In this document: piece by piece, positions 1 to 12,960 of the stretch
Layout of the letters: the number at the start of each line of letters is the position of its first letter
Numbering within the stretch: the stretch's first letter is position 1
Notes under the pieces: generated by a model
The model's database searches: none
Seen by the model: the letters and a program-made list of their open reading frames with translations, nothing else
What the model was told of the DNA's origin: nothing
Position numbers and translations under genes: made by a program
NCBI RefSeq assembly: GCF_003597395.2
Contig: NC_133782.1
Location: 10,569,126-10,633,125, forward strand
Length of the DNA: 64,000 nucleotides
Direction of reading: 5' to 3'
Source: Chelonoidis abingdonii
Taxonomy: Eukaryota; Chordata; Testudines; Testudinidae

Positions 1-323
1 CAGTGCCCCACAGACCCTCCCCAGGGTCTTCTGGCCCTTGAGGCTTCCTTGTTGGCAAGAAGACAGAGATACTGCCCTCCTGTCTCCTCCCAAGCTAGCC
101 TCCTCACTGAGGTTTGCCTAGGGCTTTTATAGCCCTTTCCTGCTCCAGCCCAGCTGTCACTACTTAGCTTGGTATGTTCCTCTGAGCCAGCCTTCATTAG
201 GGCTTGCAGCTGGGCTCCCTGCTGAATACCTGGATCAGTACACCTGGCTTCCTGGCCAGAGAGCAGGCTGCACCCAGCATTTTGGCAGGGCTTTAAAGGG
301 GGTTTTACTCCTATCCTGCCACA
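1..323 (-). mobile_element. LTR retroelement terminal repeat, cut by the window edge
   Basis: Read on the minus strand, the segment starts with TGTGGCAGG at 323, a TG start as expected for an LTR. About 195 bases in, it has a clear TATA box, TATAAAA, at 131-125. Its 3' end lies beyond base 1, so the CA end, polyadenylation signal and target duplication cannot be checked. The element class (ERV or Gypsy) is not resolved. I infer an LTR from the TG start plus a correctly placed TATA box. Confidence 0.5.
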
Positions 324-574
324 CCTCGTCTCATTTTTTTTCCTACTCAGAGTCCTCTGCTTCTTAGACAAATCAAAAAGATCTCTCAGTAAATTGATCC
401 ATGCTTCAACTTGGTGCTACCATGGAGGTCTTAAATCTTCCCTACCATCCTCAACGGTAAGTGAGGGTAACTGACGGTCCCTTCAGAGCGCCTCAGTACC
501 AGCTCTTAATGTCTCAGGGGGGGTCACTAAGAGTAATGCAAAAAGTTCTGTTGACCCCACCTGGGACCTGAATG

Positions 575-678
575 TAGGTGACCAGATGTCCCGATATTTG
601 GGGCTTTTTTTTATATGGGTTCCTATTACCCACTCTGCCCCTGTCCCGATTTTTCACACTTGCTATCTGGTCACCCTA
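575..678. mobile_element. Short hAT-type MITE (104 bp) with perfect 8-bp target duplication
   Basis: The ends are inverted repeats: TAGGTGACCAGAT at the left and ATCTGGTCACCCTA at the right, the left arm lacking one G. Both sides carry the same 8 bases, CCTGAATG (567-574 and 679-686). An 8-bp duplication is the signature of hAT transposases. The interior holds the direct motif TCCCGAT twice and no coding capacity, so it is non-autonomous. I recall this as a very common turtle repeat. A single-ended relative lies at 4839-4890. Confidence 0.8.
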
Positions 679-1333
679 CCTGAATGCTCTCGGGCAAATT
701 CTGCTGTCAGTTACATTCGAGACAGTAATAAACACGTAACTGTCAGTGAGGGTTCTACCAAAACACATAGATGCTAAACCTGGCAGAAAATCTTGATTGT
801 CTTCCATCAGAAACACAGAGAAACTCATGAAAACAAATCCCAATGTTGGTATGTCACAGCTGATTTTTCCAGACTGCTTTGCCGCAGCATAATAGGACAC
901 CTGGACATGAAAGTAGAATTTGGTCCCGGTGTCTCTGCACCACTTGCCCCTCGTGGGTGTGAAAGGCCAGTACTAGGAACTGAACTTATGGTTCCCATGT
1001 GTCAGTAAACAGTGCTAGTATTTAAACGGTGGAAAAATACGGGAGCTGCCCCAGGTAGCTTACAGTTGTAAAAAAAGGCTACCCCACCGCTAAGAAAAGC
1101 AAAGGACATACACAGTAGCGTCAGCCAGCAAAGTATACCTCAGGAAGAAGGTAACTAGGGGTCTCAGGACTCAATCTTTCTCCCATTTAAGTTAATGGCA
1201 AAACTCCTATTCACTTACGAGTTGCAATCTCAGACCCTCAGACACTGCCCCGTGCTGAGAATCATACAGGTAACAAGATAGATGGTTGTACAAGATGAAT
1301 GTAATCTGAACTAAACTAACATAGGAGAACAGG

Positions 1334-1460
1334 TTTCAGAGTAGCAGCTGTGTTAGTCTGTATCCACAAAAAGAACAGCAGTACTTGTGGCACCTTAGAG
1401 AATAACAAATTTATTTGAGCATAAGCTTTCGTGGGCTACAGCCCACTTCATCGGATGCAT
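1334..1460 (-). mobile_element. Penelope-like terminal repeat (turtle-type) with hammerhead-like core
   Basis: On the minus strand this runs from ATGCATCCGATGA at 1460 to the end CTCTGAAA near 1334. It matches a short repeat I remember as extremely common in turtle genomes. Assignment to Penelope-like elements is inferred from the compact fold at 1454-1417 (CCGATGA, 6-bp stem, GAAA, tiny stem), which resembles hammerhead ribozymes known from Penelope-like retroelements, and from the inverted pairing of related copies at 58965-59160. No reverse transcriptase is attached. Related copies: 27771-27830 and 58965-59160. Confidence 0.6.
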
Positions 1461-3169
1461 GCAGTGTAAAATACAGATACATCGGATGTTCTGTTACACA
1501 CACCTTAAAAAATACATTTAGAACTACCTTTTAGAACTGCCATAAATAGATTCTTAAGTTAAATCAGCTACAGCATTCTGAGGACATTTCTCTAACTGTC
1601 CTTGTGTGCCGATTAAGAATATCCATAGAGCAGGGATAATGACTTTGGTTATGTTTTTGCACTGATACAAGCACACTGTCAACACTTAAGAAACAATGAG
1701 TAATTATAATAATAATAAAATGACAGCGATGAGAATACCAGCTGTGCATTGATTTGGGAGCAAATACAGAAACAGTAATAAATACATGCAATCCTCAGTG
1801 CCATTATAGAAAACAGGGGAGAGGAGACAAAGGGAAATAAATTGTGATCTCCTTCCATCAGAAATCCATAAAGCGCTCCATGGGACAGGCGCAGTGGCTG
1901 GCTCATGCTCATGAAAACAGACCACTTTGTGGGTACTTCGCAGCTGATTTTTTTCCAAAGGGCTTTGAAGAGGTATAATTATTTTCAAAAGCCTTAAGGA
2001 AGCTGCACATCAAAGGAAATATGGAAGAAACAATATACTTTGATAAAGCTAACCAGACATATAGGATTTTATGCTGGGGTCTTGCAGTGTTTTAAAACAA
2101 AGCATAGCAGCGGATTTTGTGTTCCATTTCAGGATACAAACAGAGTGATGAACAACATGAAAGGCTGCATATTAAATAATAATGTTCTTTAAATGATAAT
2201 CCCGTAGGAGAAATTACTCTATTTGTAAACTTTGTTCAAGTAAAATCTATTTCAAAGGTTGAACTCTGGCGGAGGGAAGGGAGTCCATATTAAAATCAAC
2301 CCTCTCTACCCTTCCCCAACCAAAATCAGGTTGAATATTGCAGATTCACCTACCTCTAACAATGACTTTCTCACTTCCAAAACACTAGACGTATCCTTCC
2401 AGCATCTTGTATAATAAAGTCAGCTCTGTGTGTCCTAACAAGCTATTTTGCATGCCTATTAGCAATACAGATGCCTGAGAAAACAAATCGGAAATGCAGG
2501 TATTTCCCTCTAATGATGATTACAAGTAATAGAAACGTTAATTTCCACTGAGTGGGCCCTGAGCCAAGCAGACAGACAACTGGGGATGCAGTATTACTAA
2601 TTTATTAGCCTGATGCTACAAAGCATTGCATCCTAATTCAATTTTTAAAACCCCCTCGTTCAACTCTACATACACATTAAAATTTCATAGACATTGATAT
2701 GTTCTTGTCTCAGTGTCCTCTGCTATTTCTATATGTTAAGCTTATCCTGACATAAGCATATTTTTAGAGGTCTTTAAATGAACCATTTATTTTAAAAATG
2801 CTATAAGTTGAAACCTCAAGCAGGGAGTTAAATTTAATTTTTAATGTGTTCCTTTTCAAAATTATTTTATTTTACTGTATAAGATTGCAATACAAACACA
2901 CGCACAAATGGGCTCTCTCTCTCTCAAAGCCAAATGTTCATCTGGGCTCCAATAAGATGCCTATATTATTTGTGGATGCGTCTATTTATATTGGCAAATC
3001 TCAGTATTCAGGAGTGAGCCTGTTTTTAGAAGTCTTCTGAATTTTTGCCCTCATCATGAGCAATAACTTCTTTGGGACCTGTGGGTTCTAATCCTAAATT
3101 GTGGGGGAGGGGAGGAAGGGGAGAAAGCGTTGTCAAATTATATGATTGAGGAATCTATCTTTTATCTCT

Positions 3170-3360
3170 GGGCTGGTATCGACTTAGTCTGATATTGGAC
3201 ATGTCACTTGAACCTACAAGGGGTTTATATCCTAATTTGAATTGTTGATAATACTTAAAGCACCTCTGTGAGGTAAGCTAAGTTTTACATTACTGATGTT
3301 CATACAGTGTTTTGAGATCCTTTGCGAAAAGGTGTTATAGAATTGCAAAGTATTAATTAG
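3170..3360 (+). repeat. Old MIR/CORE-SINE-like repeat
   Basis: The right part, ending in TTTTGAGATCCTTTGCG and then a GCAAAGTATTA tail, matches the 3' part of a common sauropsid MIR-like repeat. The left part keeps a weak GGACATGTCACTTGAACC block corresponding to the SINE core. It is heavily diverged. Relatives lie at 24281-24375 and 58705-58925 on the same strand and at 12765-12960, 25941-26192 and 50455-50560 on the other. Confidence 0.45.
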
Positions 3361-4838
3361 TATATCATTTTTAGACATCCTTTTACATATGAATTATTGT
3401 TTGAAGTTTGGTTGTGCAGCCCTCCATGATTGTGGTAATTTTAGCATCCTAGGACCTATCCAATAGTTTAGGTGCAAAATGCATGCCCAGCTGTGTACCT
3501 AATTTGCACAGATGATTATCATGATTGCAAATATAAGGCATGCACTATTTGCATGAAAAATGTGTGCATTCCATCACAGGGTTCCATCACTGGAAATTAC
3601 AAATAAAATTGCAAAAGCTTTTTGCACATACAATTGTGTATCTAAAGTGTTTGAAAAGTTTATTTATACTATTTCTACCTAGACACTCCATTTCCCCAGA
3701 AAAACTATGGGGATTGGATTTTCAAGGGATAGTGCAGTGAATGGGTGCACCTGCAAAAATTCACATGCACCTGTTACACCTGGGAAACTCTGCAGTGGTG
3801 TGTGCAGACAGTGATTTGATTAGACTAACTGGAAAATGTGTACACAAATATGGACTTTTATTATGATGATGGATACCTGGGCATGCACTGCCATCTCTTT
3901 TGGAAATTTGGCCTTAAACTAAAGTACAAGTACAGGGTTGCCAAAGGTAAAAGGAAGTAGCAAATAAAAGTACTCAAAGTATGTACAGTATCTCCCAAGC
4001 TGAATTAAAATGGAAATTATTAATGCTGAGAAATGTCTTCCTTTATATTCCAAACGCCTGCTAATTACCAGCAGCAGTAAAGGTTAATTAAACTAGGATT
4101 ACAGCTGAAAAACAAAAGGCAAGCAACAAAAGGCAAGCAACAAAGTGCAGCTCAAATAGTTCCAGACAAAAAGTAATGCACATTAATAGAAAGAAAAGAA
4201 TTCAGCAAGAAAGTGCAAAAAAAAAAATCCCAGACAAAATACTTCTCTAAATACAGCACCTACACACACTATTGAAGTAGTAATCTGGTCAGGTACTTTC
4301 ATGGAAGTTGATAGATTTTTACATGTAAAAGTCACTTGCTACAGAAGATCTCCTGTCCTGCCTAACATGCTTCCTCCCTATCATTTCTGGCTGCTAATGC
4401 AATTGGCAGCAACGAGAGCACAAGTCAACAACATCCAGCATAGAAGCAGTGAGAAGCAACAAATTGCCGCTCCATCTGCGAGACTCCCTGAAGGCAACCT
4501 CAGAGGTTCACCCCCACTACTGCAAGAAGCCCCACTGCTTGCACAATACCAGCTCATAAAAAGTATTCTAATGTTATTCTCCCCAGTGAATGCACACAAT
4601 GCATTCTTCTGTTAATGTCCGCATTTACCTCACACTTCCCTCTGTAACTGATCCATTTTTCCATAGTTACACCATTCAGGATGGGCTCGCAGGGAACACA
4701 ATAGTTGTATTGGATTGACTCATTGGACTGAGTCAATTGTATTGACCAGTGCAATAACATTAAACTGGCCCTCTTCCTAGATTATGGTCAATGCACATAG
4801 GTAATTTAGCAAAAAAATAAGATCTTAGACCTGATTCT

Positions 4839-4890
4839 AGAGTGACCAGAGGAGAGGAAGAAAATATCGGGACAACAGGGGCGGGGGAGT
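4839..4890 (-). repeat. Fragment of the TAGGGTGACCAGA hAT MITE family
   Basis: The sequence AGAGTGACCAGAG followed by ATATCGGGACA matches one end of the MITE seen complete at 575-678. The opposite end is absent, and CAACAACAACAA-type simple sequence follows. It is probably a truncated copy; no target duplication can be defined. Confidence 0.35.
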
Positions 4891-7286
4891 TTGCCACTGG
4901 AGCAAAAAACAACAACAACAAAACGGAGTGCTGCCAGCGGAGCAAAAAATTAAAAACAAAAACAGACCCCTATTCTCAGGCTCATATGCTGAGCTGAAGC
5001 TGAGGGGCTGTTCTGATGGCAGTCCAGTCCCCTGGACTGAGCTGGAGCAACCTGGAGATCGCTGTAATTTACACCAGCTGCCTAGTTCCCCAACGAGCCA
5101 CTCTAGAACCCGCAGATCAGCCTATGGATGGTGTAGGAGATGCTCTGGCAGCTCTGTGCCATCCAAGGAGTTCCAGTTGCTGCAGGAATCATCCAGCAGC
5201 TTTAAGGCAGCTTGGTGGTGGTGTGTGTGGGAAGGGGAGGGGGGGCAGTATAAAGCATTTGGGAGAATCGGGCCCTTGTACATATTGTGTTTCAAATGCA
5301 ACAGACACTGTGGGGTTTTGGAATCCTCTTGCCCATTAAAATCCTGCCCTGTATATTATGGCTCTGCTGGTAAGAATATGTCAGTCCCGGAGTTGTGGGC
5401 TTTAATCTATAATGCAATAGTATGTAAAATTCAGGGAGCTTCAGCAATATTGAAGGTCCTATTCTATGTGTTTGCAGTTTGCTGGTGATGGTGGCTATAC
5501 AAAAGGCTTGAAAGATTAAAAAAACAACAACAACGTCCTTTCAACATTAATACTATGTTAAGAGAAGGGTTCTATTATCTTTTCTATGCATATATAACTG
5601 CCATTAACATTAGTGACAGCTGAGTGTCTGTGTTAGGTGAGAAGAAACTCAAAGGTGTTAAAAAAGGAAACACTCCCCATCCAGGACAGTTGGTTCGTTA
5701 GTTCCAAATAGCTCATGGTTTTCATCCAAAAGGTCAAGTTTGGGGAAGGAAGCGTCAAATAATTTTTTTCTATGGAATTTTCAGTTTCATCAGCAGGAAT
5801 ATTGGGGCTGTTTCTGTTTTTTCCTTCTCTTAGGGTTTTTCTTTGACTGCAAAAGAGATGACTAGATCTCAGAGAAAACTTACATTTTAAGAGGCCAGAG
5901 AACACACACTGAATTTCTATCCCAATAGGAAGGTGTTTTATCAAACAGATGTGAAGACAAGTAGATTCTTGTCCATTTTAGTCCTACCATGACTCCATTG
6001 AGAAGTCTCTCAGTGGCTCATGTAAGGGGGCTGGGCAGGGGCGGGAGCAGGACAGGGAGGGAAATGGGTGTGGAATACTAAGAGCATGTCTGACCCAAAG
6101 GCTGTAATTTTAAGTTCTTTAAAAAGAAGATGAAGCAGAAAAACTGTTTTTCCCCTCCCTTTCTCTCTCGCTCTCATTTTCCTTTCGACTGTCAGATTTA
6201 AGCTGCACTCTTGCTCTTTGCATGAGTCATTAAGGGCTGGAAACAAAAGACTCCCTCAATATCCATAATAGGTGCTTTCTAATGAAGAACACTATGAATG
6301 TTCTGTACATACAGAAAAAGCTACTAACCCTTCCCTCATCCTTCCAATGATGGTGCATATAGCATAAAACAGTAAGAAGCTATTCAGTACCAGTAACCTG
6401 AAATGAGAATTAGGAGAGGGTGTGCTATTAAAATGATAATATTGGATAGGTAACAACTGATTACTTACTAAAGTCACTAAAGCTAAAATAGTCAGGATTT
6501 ATACTGCCACTGCGTCCTTAGCTTCATTCCATTGCATCTAGGCATTTGTACAGACTTCAGAACTGTAGTGATTTTACATATCATGGCATATGTGCTTATT
6601 TGTCTTAGGCATCATTTGGGCCTGATCTTGTGAGGTGCTTGTGAGTGACCTCAAATTATGATGCCTTTAGTGCCTTGCAAGGCTCTGCCTGAGGTTAATA
6701 GATGGCATTTCAAGTTAAGGTTTAAATGCTGTCCCCAACTCAACCTCAGTGATGTGTTATTGCAGCATAAACGGTATGTAAAATCACCTGCTGTTTGGAG
6801 CTGCCTACAGTACAGTATGTATGGATGGTAGGGCAGGTTCAGGACAGAGTCCCATCCTTCGTTCTCAGTGTCCTGGCTTTGTTCACTACAAACCAAGGCC
6901 CCTAGCATTTCAGTTTAAGTCTAGACTGAAGAAAGTATGTATCCAGGTCAAGGGTTTCATGCAACAATGGTAGGAATAAAAACAAGGTCAGCTTAGTCAA
7001 ACATGAGATAAGCTGAGTTTACATCCAGGTCAAATAGATACATATAACAAATATGGGAATAAAAAAATGGAGTGAGACATAACCAGGGAAAATGTATCAA
7101 ATATCACTCACATTCGTCCAGTGGCTACGCTGTACCTACAGGCATGCATAGCCATATCTCACATTGTTCTGTATTAATCACAGGTTACAGAAACTAGATT
7201 TTTCTTGTCATCTCAAGCTTACCTCCTTCTAGCTTGAAGTTTCTGCCCTAAGTGCATGTAGATATGATCACACAGAAGGTCTATAG

Positions 7287-7588
7287 CAGCGGTCGGCAAC
7301 CTTTCAGAAGTGGTGTGCCAAGTCTTCATTTATTCACTGTAATTTAAGGTTTCGCGTGCCAGTAACACATTTTAACATTTTTAGGTCTCTTTCTATAAGT
7401 TTATAATATATAACTAAACTATTGTTGTAAGTAAATAAGGTTTTTAAAATGTTTAAGAAGCTTCATTTAAAATTAAATTAAAATGCAGAGCCCCCCAGAC
7501 TGGTGATCAGGACCCGGGCAGTGTGAGTGCCACTGAAAATCAGCTCATGTGCCGCCTTTGGCACACGTGCCATAGGTTGCCTACCCCG
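7287..7588 (+). mobile_element. hAT-type MITE, 302 bp, with 8-bp target duplication
   Basis: It begins CAGCGGTCGGCAACC and ends GGTTGCCTACCCCG, an inverted pair of hAT type. The flanks are GTCTATAG (7279-7286) and ATCTATAG (7589-7596), an 8-bp duplication with one transition. The interior is AT-rich, with a GCACACGTGCCA motif near the right end, and encodes nothing. I recall a near-identical repeat in many turtle genomes. Confidence 0.8.
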
Positions 7589-7596
7589 ATCTATAG

Positions 7597-10500
7597 TAAA
7601 GCAAAAAACTGAATCCAGAACCTCCCAAGTCCAGACTAGTGCCCTACCCATGAGTCCATCCTTCTCCTATGCAAGTATGCAGGTTTTCACTCCTATTACA
7701 GCCTTTGGTACCTCCCATACTTCACTCATTGCAGATATCCAACTCCTACCCACAGTCTTCTGTCTGCTCAGAAGTGCTTATTGAGCCTCTGGGCCATGAA
7801 AGCCTGATTTTAATCAAGACTATGCAAGAAAGTACTTTCTTTAAAGAAAGCATTTAGATATTACAAGAGTTCAAAATTGGTTTACCACATTGGGTAATGA
7901 AGCAGAGTTAAAAATACCGGATGCTGCCTTGACATTGCCCATTCATTGCAATAAATGACTGAATTGGCTGTGACCACAGAACAAAACCGTGTTTTACATC
8001 TCTGCTTTTAAGTGAAGCAGCATATAAAGCTCTTTGCTACTTGGAAGATCCTCTTAGTGTTTTACATAAGAGGATAACAAAGTTTATTTGGAAAATGCAG
8101 AGAAGCTTGAGGCATCCCTTTTCTTTCTCCTGAACCCAGAGTGTAATTAAATATTAGACTGATAAGATCAAGACCCAGTGGTTCAAGGGAAATGCAGTTG
8201 GTCAAATTCTGCTCTGTTCTCGCCATATAATGAGAAGGTCTATTGCAGTTTCACCTTTGTACCTGATGTCAAAATTTGGCCCAGTGTTTCCAGTTGACTG
8301 CACTGGATAACCCAAATGCCTCCCAACCACCCTCAGGCATCCCATGTGATCTATATAAATCTGTCACAACTAAACAGAGCTTGCTCCAAAGTACCAGAGA
8401 GGAACTGACAAGTACGTCCAGACTGTTTGAAAACGACATTTATCTTAGATCATTTCATACAGTTTTGTGTATGATACTTGCTTTCTCACACAGAAGAGAA
8501 GGAAGAAAGAGTTCTCCCTAACAATTCAATATTAAATGCAATTCTGAAGGCAGGCTCTATCCCCTTGACAATAAAGTAATATGGAATATTCAAGGGAGAC
8601 ACACATAGATGTAATTTCTCATTCTTTTCATGTGCTCAAACCATCTCGCAATTTTATTAATAGCAGGGCCTGTCTCTATGGAAAAGCTCTTCTTCTGGTG
8701 ATCTTTCCTTTTGTTTAAAGCAGTTTACAATAGGATGGATTGAAAAAATAAAAAATGTAAGCCTGATATTTGCCTATTTGAATTGCCTTTTGAATTACTA
8801 TATTAGTCTGTGGGACTAAAATAAATGTGTTTATTTCAGTAGCAAATTATCACAATAAATGGATAGTCCTAAACATGCAGCAATGCCTGGTGAGTCACAG
8901 CACAAGAAAGTGTGTTTCTGGCAGTGATTCCCAGCAGGAAAATGGGAAAAGGTCTTGCTAAGTCTTAGGAAATGCTGCAAACAAACAAGTTTATGAGGGA
9001 TTCCACATTGTTCTCATTCAAGAAGGGATAATCAGCTGAAGAATAAACAAATCCTAAGGGAACCTTATAGGGCACTAAGGAAAAAAGAGATTACAGATTG
9101 CAAAAAGTCAACTACTGTGCAGTTCTCCCAAATTCTATGCTAGTATCCTAATCACTGATGTCCTATTTAAACTGATGGGGATTGAGAGGAGTTACTGTCT
9201 GATGTCCTGTGTGATATACATTGTTCATCTTGGTCTACCAATTTCACACCTCTTGGGGACGTCTGCAGGAAGACTAAAGATTGAATGGGACCATGGATAC
9301 TGAATAACACTGTCACCACTAATCAGGGTCATTTTAGGTCAGGATCAAGGACCTCTGACAAGTTTGCACTGCTGTATTATCAGTGGAAGAAGCAGGTGTC
9401 CATTTCTGTTTCTAAATGACCCTTGTTTCTTCTGCCACAAATTTGTTTGTGGGGATATGGAACGCAACTTGAGTTGGGGGGAATTATAGGTTCACCCAAT
9501 TTCCCCCCTCCCCTTTTTTATAGCTTCCCTTTAAAACCAAGTGATAATAAAAAATGCCAGCTGGGCAGCACTGATAACGCTGGTGCTCATTCAGCTACAG
9601 AAATGGACACCACCTTCCTTCACTAGCGATGCCGCAGTGCAAGCTTCCCCATGCTGCTTGTCACTGGTCCTTGATACTGATCTAAAGCGACCATGCTTAG
9701 TGGTAACTGTTATTCAGTCTCCCTGGGCCCTTTCACTCTTTGGTCTTCCCGCAAAGGTTCCTAAGGGGTATGAATTGGTAGTAGCTATGATTATATTTTA
9801 TGTGATGTGGACACTAGCCTAAGATGAACAATTTATATCACACCACACATCAGTTTAAATAGGACACCAGTCACCTTAGTTATGATGCTATATTCAATTG
9901 ACATGGGCTGAAAGTCAATGAGTGTACACATTGACCATGTGTTTCATGTGCAGTTTGGCTATTTCACCTGTGTAATTCATATGGCACATGTATTCCTGAT
10001 GGAAGTTTCTTGTAGATCATGTTTATTAAAAAAATATGTGTAAGTCACTGAAACATCTGATTCACAATAAAACCAGGTAATTCCCACAGCAACCTAGATC
10101 AGGCTCTCATCGCTCAAACCCAGCTGCGTGTCATGGTCTGGTTATTTGATTCTTTTATTTATTTACTAAGGGAAATGTTACTTGGAAGTTACAAACACAA
10201 ACAAAATAGAAAGCCACAAAGGGACAGCTTCTGCTTCACTCTGCGATCCCTCCATACCACTGCAGAAATCCATTGTCATAAGGGGGAGGAGGGGCTTCTC
10301 TGCATAATGTACAGGATTACAGGAATGGCTGTAATCACAGGTCCTGGCCTAGGGGGCATGATGGGGTTGGGAAGGGAGCGATGGTATTTTGACTGTAGCT
10401 ACCTGAGAGATCATCTCCGCTCCGTAACCAAGACATTCAATAGCAACTACTTTCCACTGGAACATAAAGCTATTCACCAAATGGAAGAGGTTCAAGAACA

Positions 10501-11382
10501 CTGAAGACAATGTTTGCAGGAGCTGAACCTAAGCTATGCAACTCCAGGCTGCAAGATGTAAGGGTGACCACGGAATGGCCCACTTTCATAACACAATGTG
10601 ACACTCATTTCCTCACATTCGCGTTCCTCAGTTTCTTTGTGTGTGTGCGCACAAACATGCACACACGTCAATAAACAAAAAGCCTATGAATAAATCAAGC
10701 TTTTTCTCCAACAGGCTGGGAAGGAAGACAGGAAGAATTTGTTTTTTGTATTCTTATGCACTTGGGAGGTGCCCCAATGCCATGGTGATGGGCCATATAA
10801 GAAGATAGATGGATATGTATTAGATAACACCAGTCTCATGTCTACCAGATTCCAGCGAGTGCGGCTCAGTACATCTGTTAGACTATCTCATTCCTGCCTG
10901 CTTAGTGATGCGTAGCTTGCTGGTGTTCCAGAAGTCCTTCAGGTCTGTAATAAATGAGAGGGAACATCCAGGGTCAGCTGATACTCTGACAGGTTGTTTT
11001 CTTTCTATGGCTGTATTTTCAGTCTCCTAGATGTCAGTTTAGAGACATTTTAAGCCATTATGAAAGTCACCTTGCATGACATATTATCCTATCTCTGAGC
11101 AAGTGATATGCCTTCTCTACTCCAAAACACAGTCAACATGTATGGCACAAGGCCACCCCTATTTAGGTTTGTACATAGGGATTTAGGAACTTTGGGCACC
11201 TCTGTTTGAAAATCTTGACCACAAACAATATTAATATGTTTTGGCTTTGTCTTCACCCTGATGCTATTCCAGAATATTTTAGAGAGAGAAACAGAGAAGT
11301 AGGTGCTATTCTGTTCTCAGTTATATGTGAGTATAATTCAAGAGTAGCTCCAATTTAGACAACCAAGTTTCTCTGGATCTTT
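7597..11382. other. No recognised feature (3.8 kb)
   Basis: Unique-looking AT-rich sequence. The open frames (such as 10133-10504) start and stop without splice context or recognisable domains. A TG-rich palindromic stretch, GTGTGTGTGCGCAC, occurs near 10638-10651. I see no repeat, RNA gene or coding exon I could defend. Confidence 0.5.
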
Positions 11383-11712
11383 ACCAGTGTTGCTAACTCT
11401 CATGATTTTATTGTGAATATCATGATATCTGGCTTTTTTTTAAAAAAAAGACTCAGCTGCTGGAATCCTGTTATTACATAATTTTCAGTTGAAACAAAAA
11501 GTCTTTTTTATTATCACCTGTAAATATTATTAATAAAAAGCCTTTATTATTGTACAGAAGGCTTGAGAATGTAAAGCATAAAGGTTCAAAACCCAGAAGG
11601 CAAATAAAAAGAACTTCAGATGTATTTATTTCTAAAATCCCATGATTTTTAAGCTAGTCTCATGATTTTGGGGGCCGGCCTCATAATTTTTGAAACCATG
11701 GGGTTGGCAATA
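11383..11712 (+). repeat. MITE of the CATGATTTT family, copy A
   Basis: The left end reads TGTTGCTAACTCTCATGATT and the right end GGGGTTGGCAATAC, whose complement is GTATTGCCAACCCC. These are imperfect inverted ends. CATGATTTT occurs repeatedly inside, in both orientations. Related copies are at 17597-17770 (opposite strand), 19390-19545 and 24817-25100. It is non-coding; the superfamily is not assigned because no target duplication is clear. Confidence 0.55.
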
Positions 11713-12076
11713 CACTACACCACTGCAACGGAGAGCAGCACTTGGCTTAAAATGCACATTTAAAGGAAACATCGTCTTCAGAGAATTTCCCAAAGCAATG
11801 AAAACAATAACATTACACCAGGGAGAACACACCTCCTTTACAGCGTTTATGTGTGGTGAATTTAAACAATGAACAGAGACAAGAAATACATTCCCAATTA
11901 CTCAGACTTCCTCTGTCTCAGTCTCCCATTCTCAAGAACAGTCCTGTTCTACTGATTACCAGTCTATTGAAGCAGTTCAACTAATTTGGTCTCTACTGAA
12001 GCAACCCCAAACCACTGAACTATTTTCTGTAGCCTTGGGTTTTATGCCTGGCCATAGTCAGGAATCAGAAAAACAT

Positions 12077-12707
12077 TGTCAAAGGATCCAGCCAAGCCCA
12101 CCCATGCTCCAAGTACTATCTCTTTAAGAACAAGTATTCTGGGATTTGTAGTTTCCTTGTGGGATCATGTGATTGTAGCTACAGCAAGGCCTCTTGGGAG
12201 TAGGGACTTAGGCTATAAAAGAAGTGCCAGCCAGCAGTATGGGTGTGGTTTTGGTGAGAGAGGTAATTAGAGTCCTAAAGAAGTAGCTTGGAGGAAGCCT
12301 CGGAGGAGCTGGTTACAGGAGCAAGTGAAAGGAAGAGTCTGAGGCTACATGTAATGGCACACACGGTAATGGTGCACCCCACTGCTTACACTTGCTTAGG
12401 AGCCCTAGGCTGTGTCTTCCGGAGAGAACTGGGGGCAGCCTGCTATTGCTTCCCTGCAAGAAGGGAGACTTGTGTGGACCTTGGGGAAATGTTCAGCCTG
12501 ATAAGGGCAAAATGTCTGTGTTGCTGAGACTGTTTGTTACCCTGGAAGGAGAGGCGCTTCCTTTGGCTGGAGGCTCAACTCACAGTACACAAATTGCCTG
12601 AAAACCCCGAATAAACTATAATTGCCAGTAGAAGATTGTGGACCACTGAGGGACATTAAGGAATCCCTGTAACTTGATGCTGGGATGAGGTTAGCTGCCC
12701 TGTCACA
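12077..12707 (+). mobile_element. Candidate solo LTR with TATA box and polyadenylation signal
   Basis: It starts TGTCAAAGG and ends CTGTCACA, giving TG and CA termini. Possible 5-bp flanks are AACAT (12072-12076) and AATAT (12708-12712), with one mismatch. A TATA box, TATAAAA, is at 12214-12220 and AATAAA at 12610-12615, in the right order for U3-R-U5 on the plus strand. No internal retroviral or Gypsy genes adjoin it, so it would be a solo LTR. The short open frames inside are not regarded as genes. The boundaries are inferred and the class is unknown. Confidence 0.5.
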
Positions 12708-12764
12708 AATATTCTGCCCTTCAGTCAAGGATTGCAAGGTGTGCTGCAGACTTTGCTGTGAGGT

Positions 12765-12960
12765 AGGTCAGTATTATTGTACTTGATCTGATGGTGTATT
12801 AACTGAGGAACAGGCTGGTAAAATGACATATCCAGGGTCACACAGGGTCTTGGCTAGAGTGAGAAGCCTAGTCCCTTGGTATAGGGCTGCATTCTGTGAG
12901 CAGAGGAAACTGATGCACAGAGTTGAAAGAGGTCAGTGTATTGATCCAGTTACAAAGTCT
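12765..12960 (-). repeat. Old MIR/CORE-SINE-like repeat
   Basis: The block AACTGAGGAACAGG followed by CCAGGGTCACACAGGG is the reverse of the MIR core (TGTGACC...CCTCAGTTT). A second weak block, GAGGAAACTGATGCACAGAG, follows at 12901-12920. Two degenerate core blocks in one stretch may mean two overlapping copies. It is strongly diverged. Confidence 0.45.

Noticed and set aside
4928..5488. 186-aa frame with a hydrophobic C-terminal end
   Set aside because: It starts at the edge of a repeat fragment; no domain, no splice signals, and a second frame overlaps.
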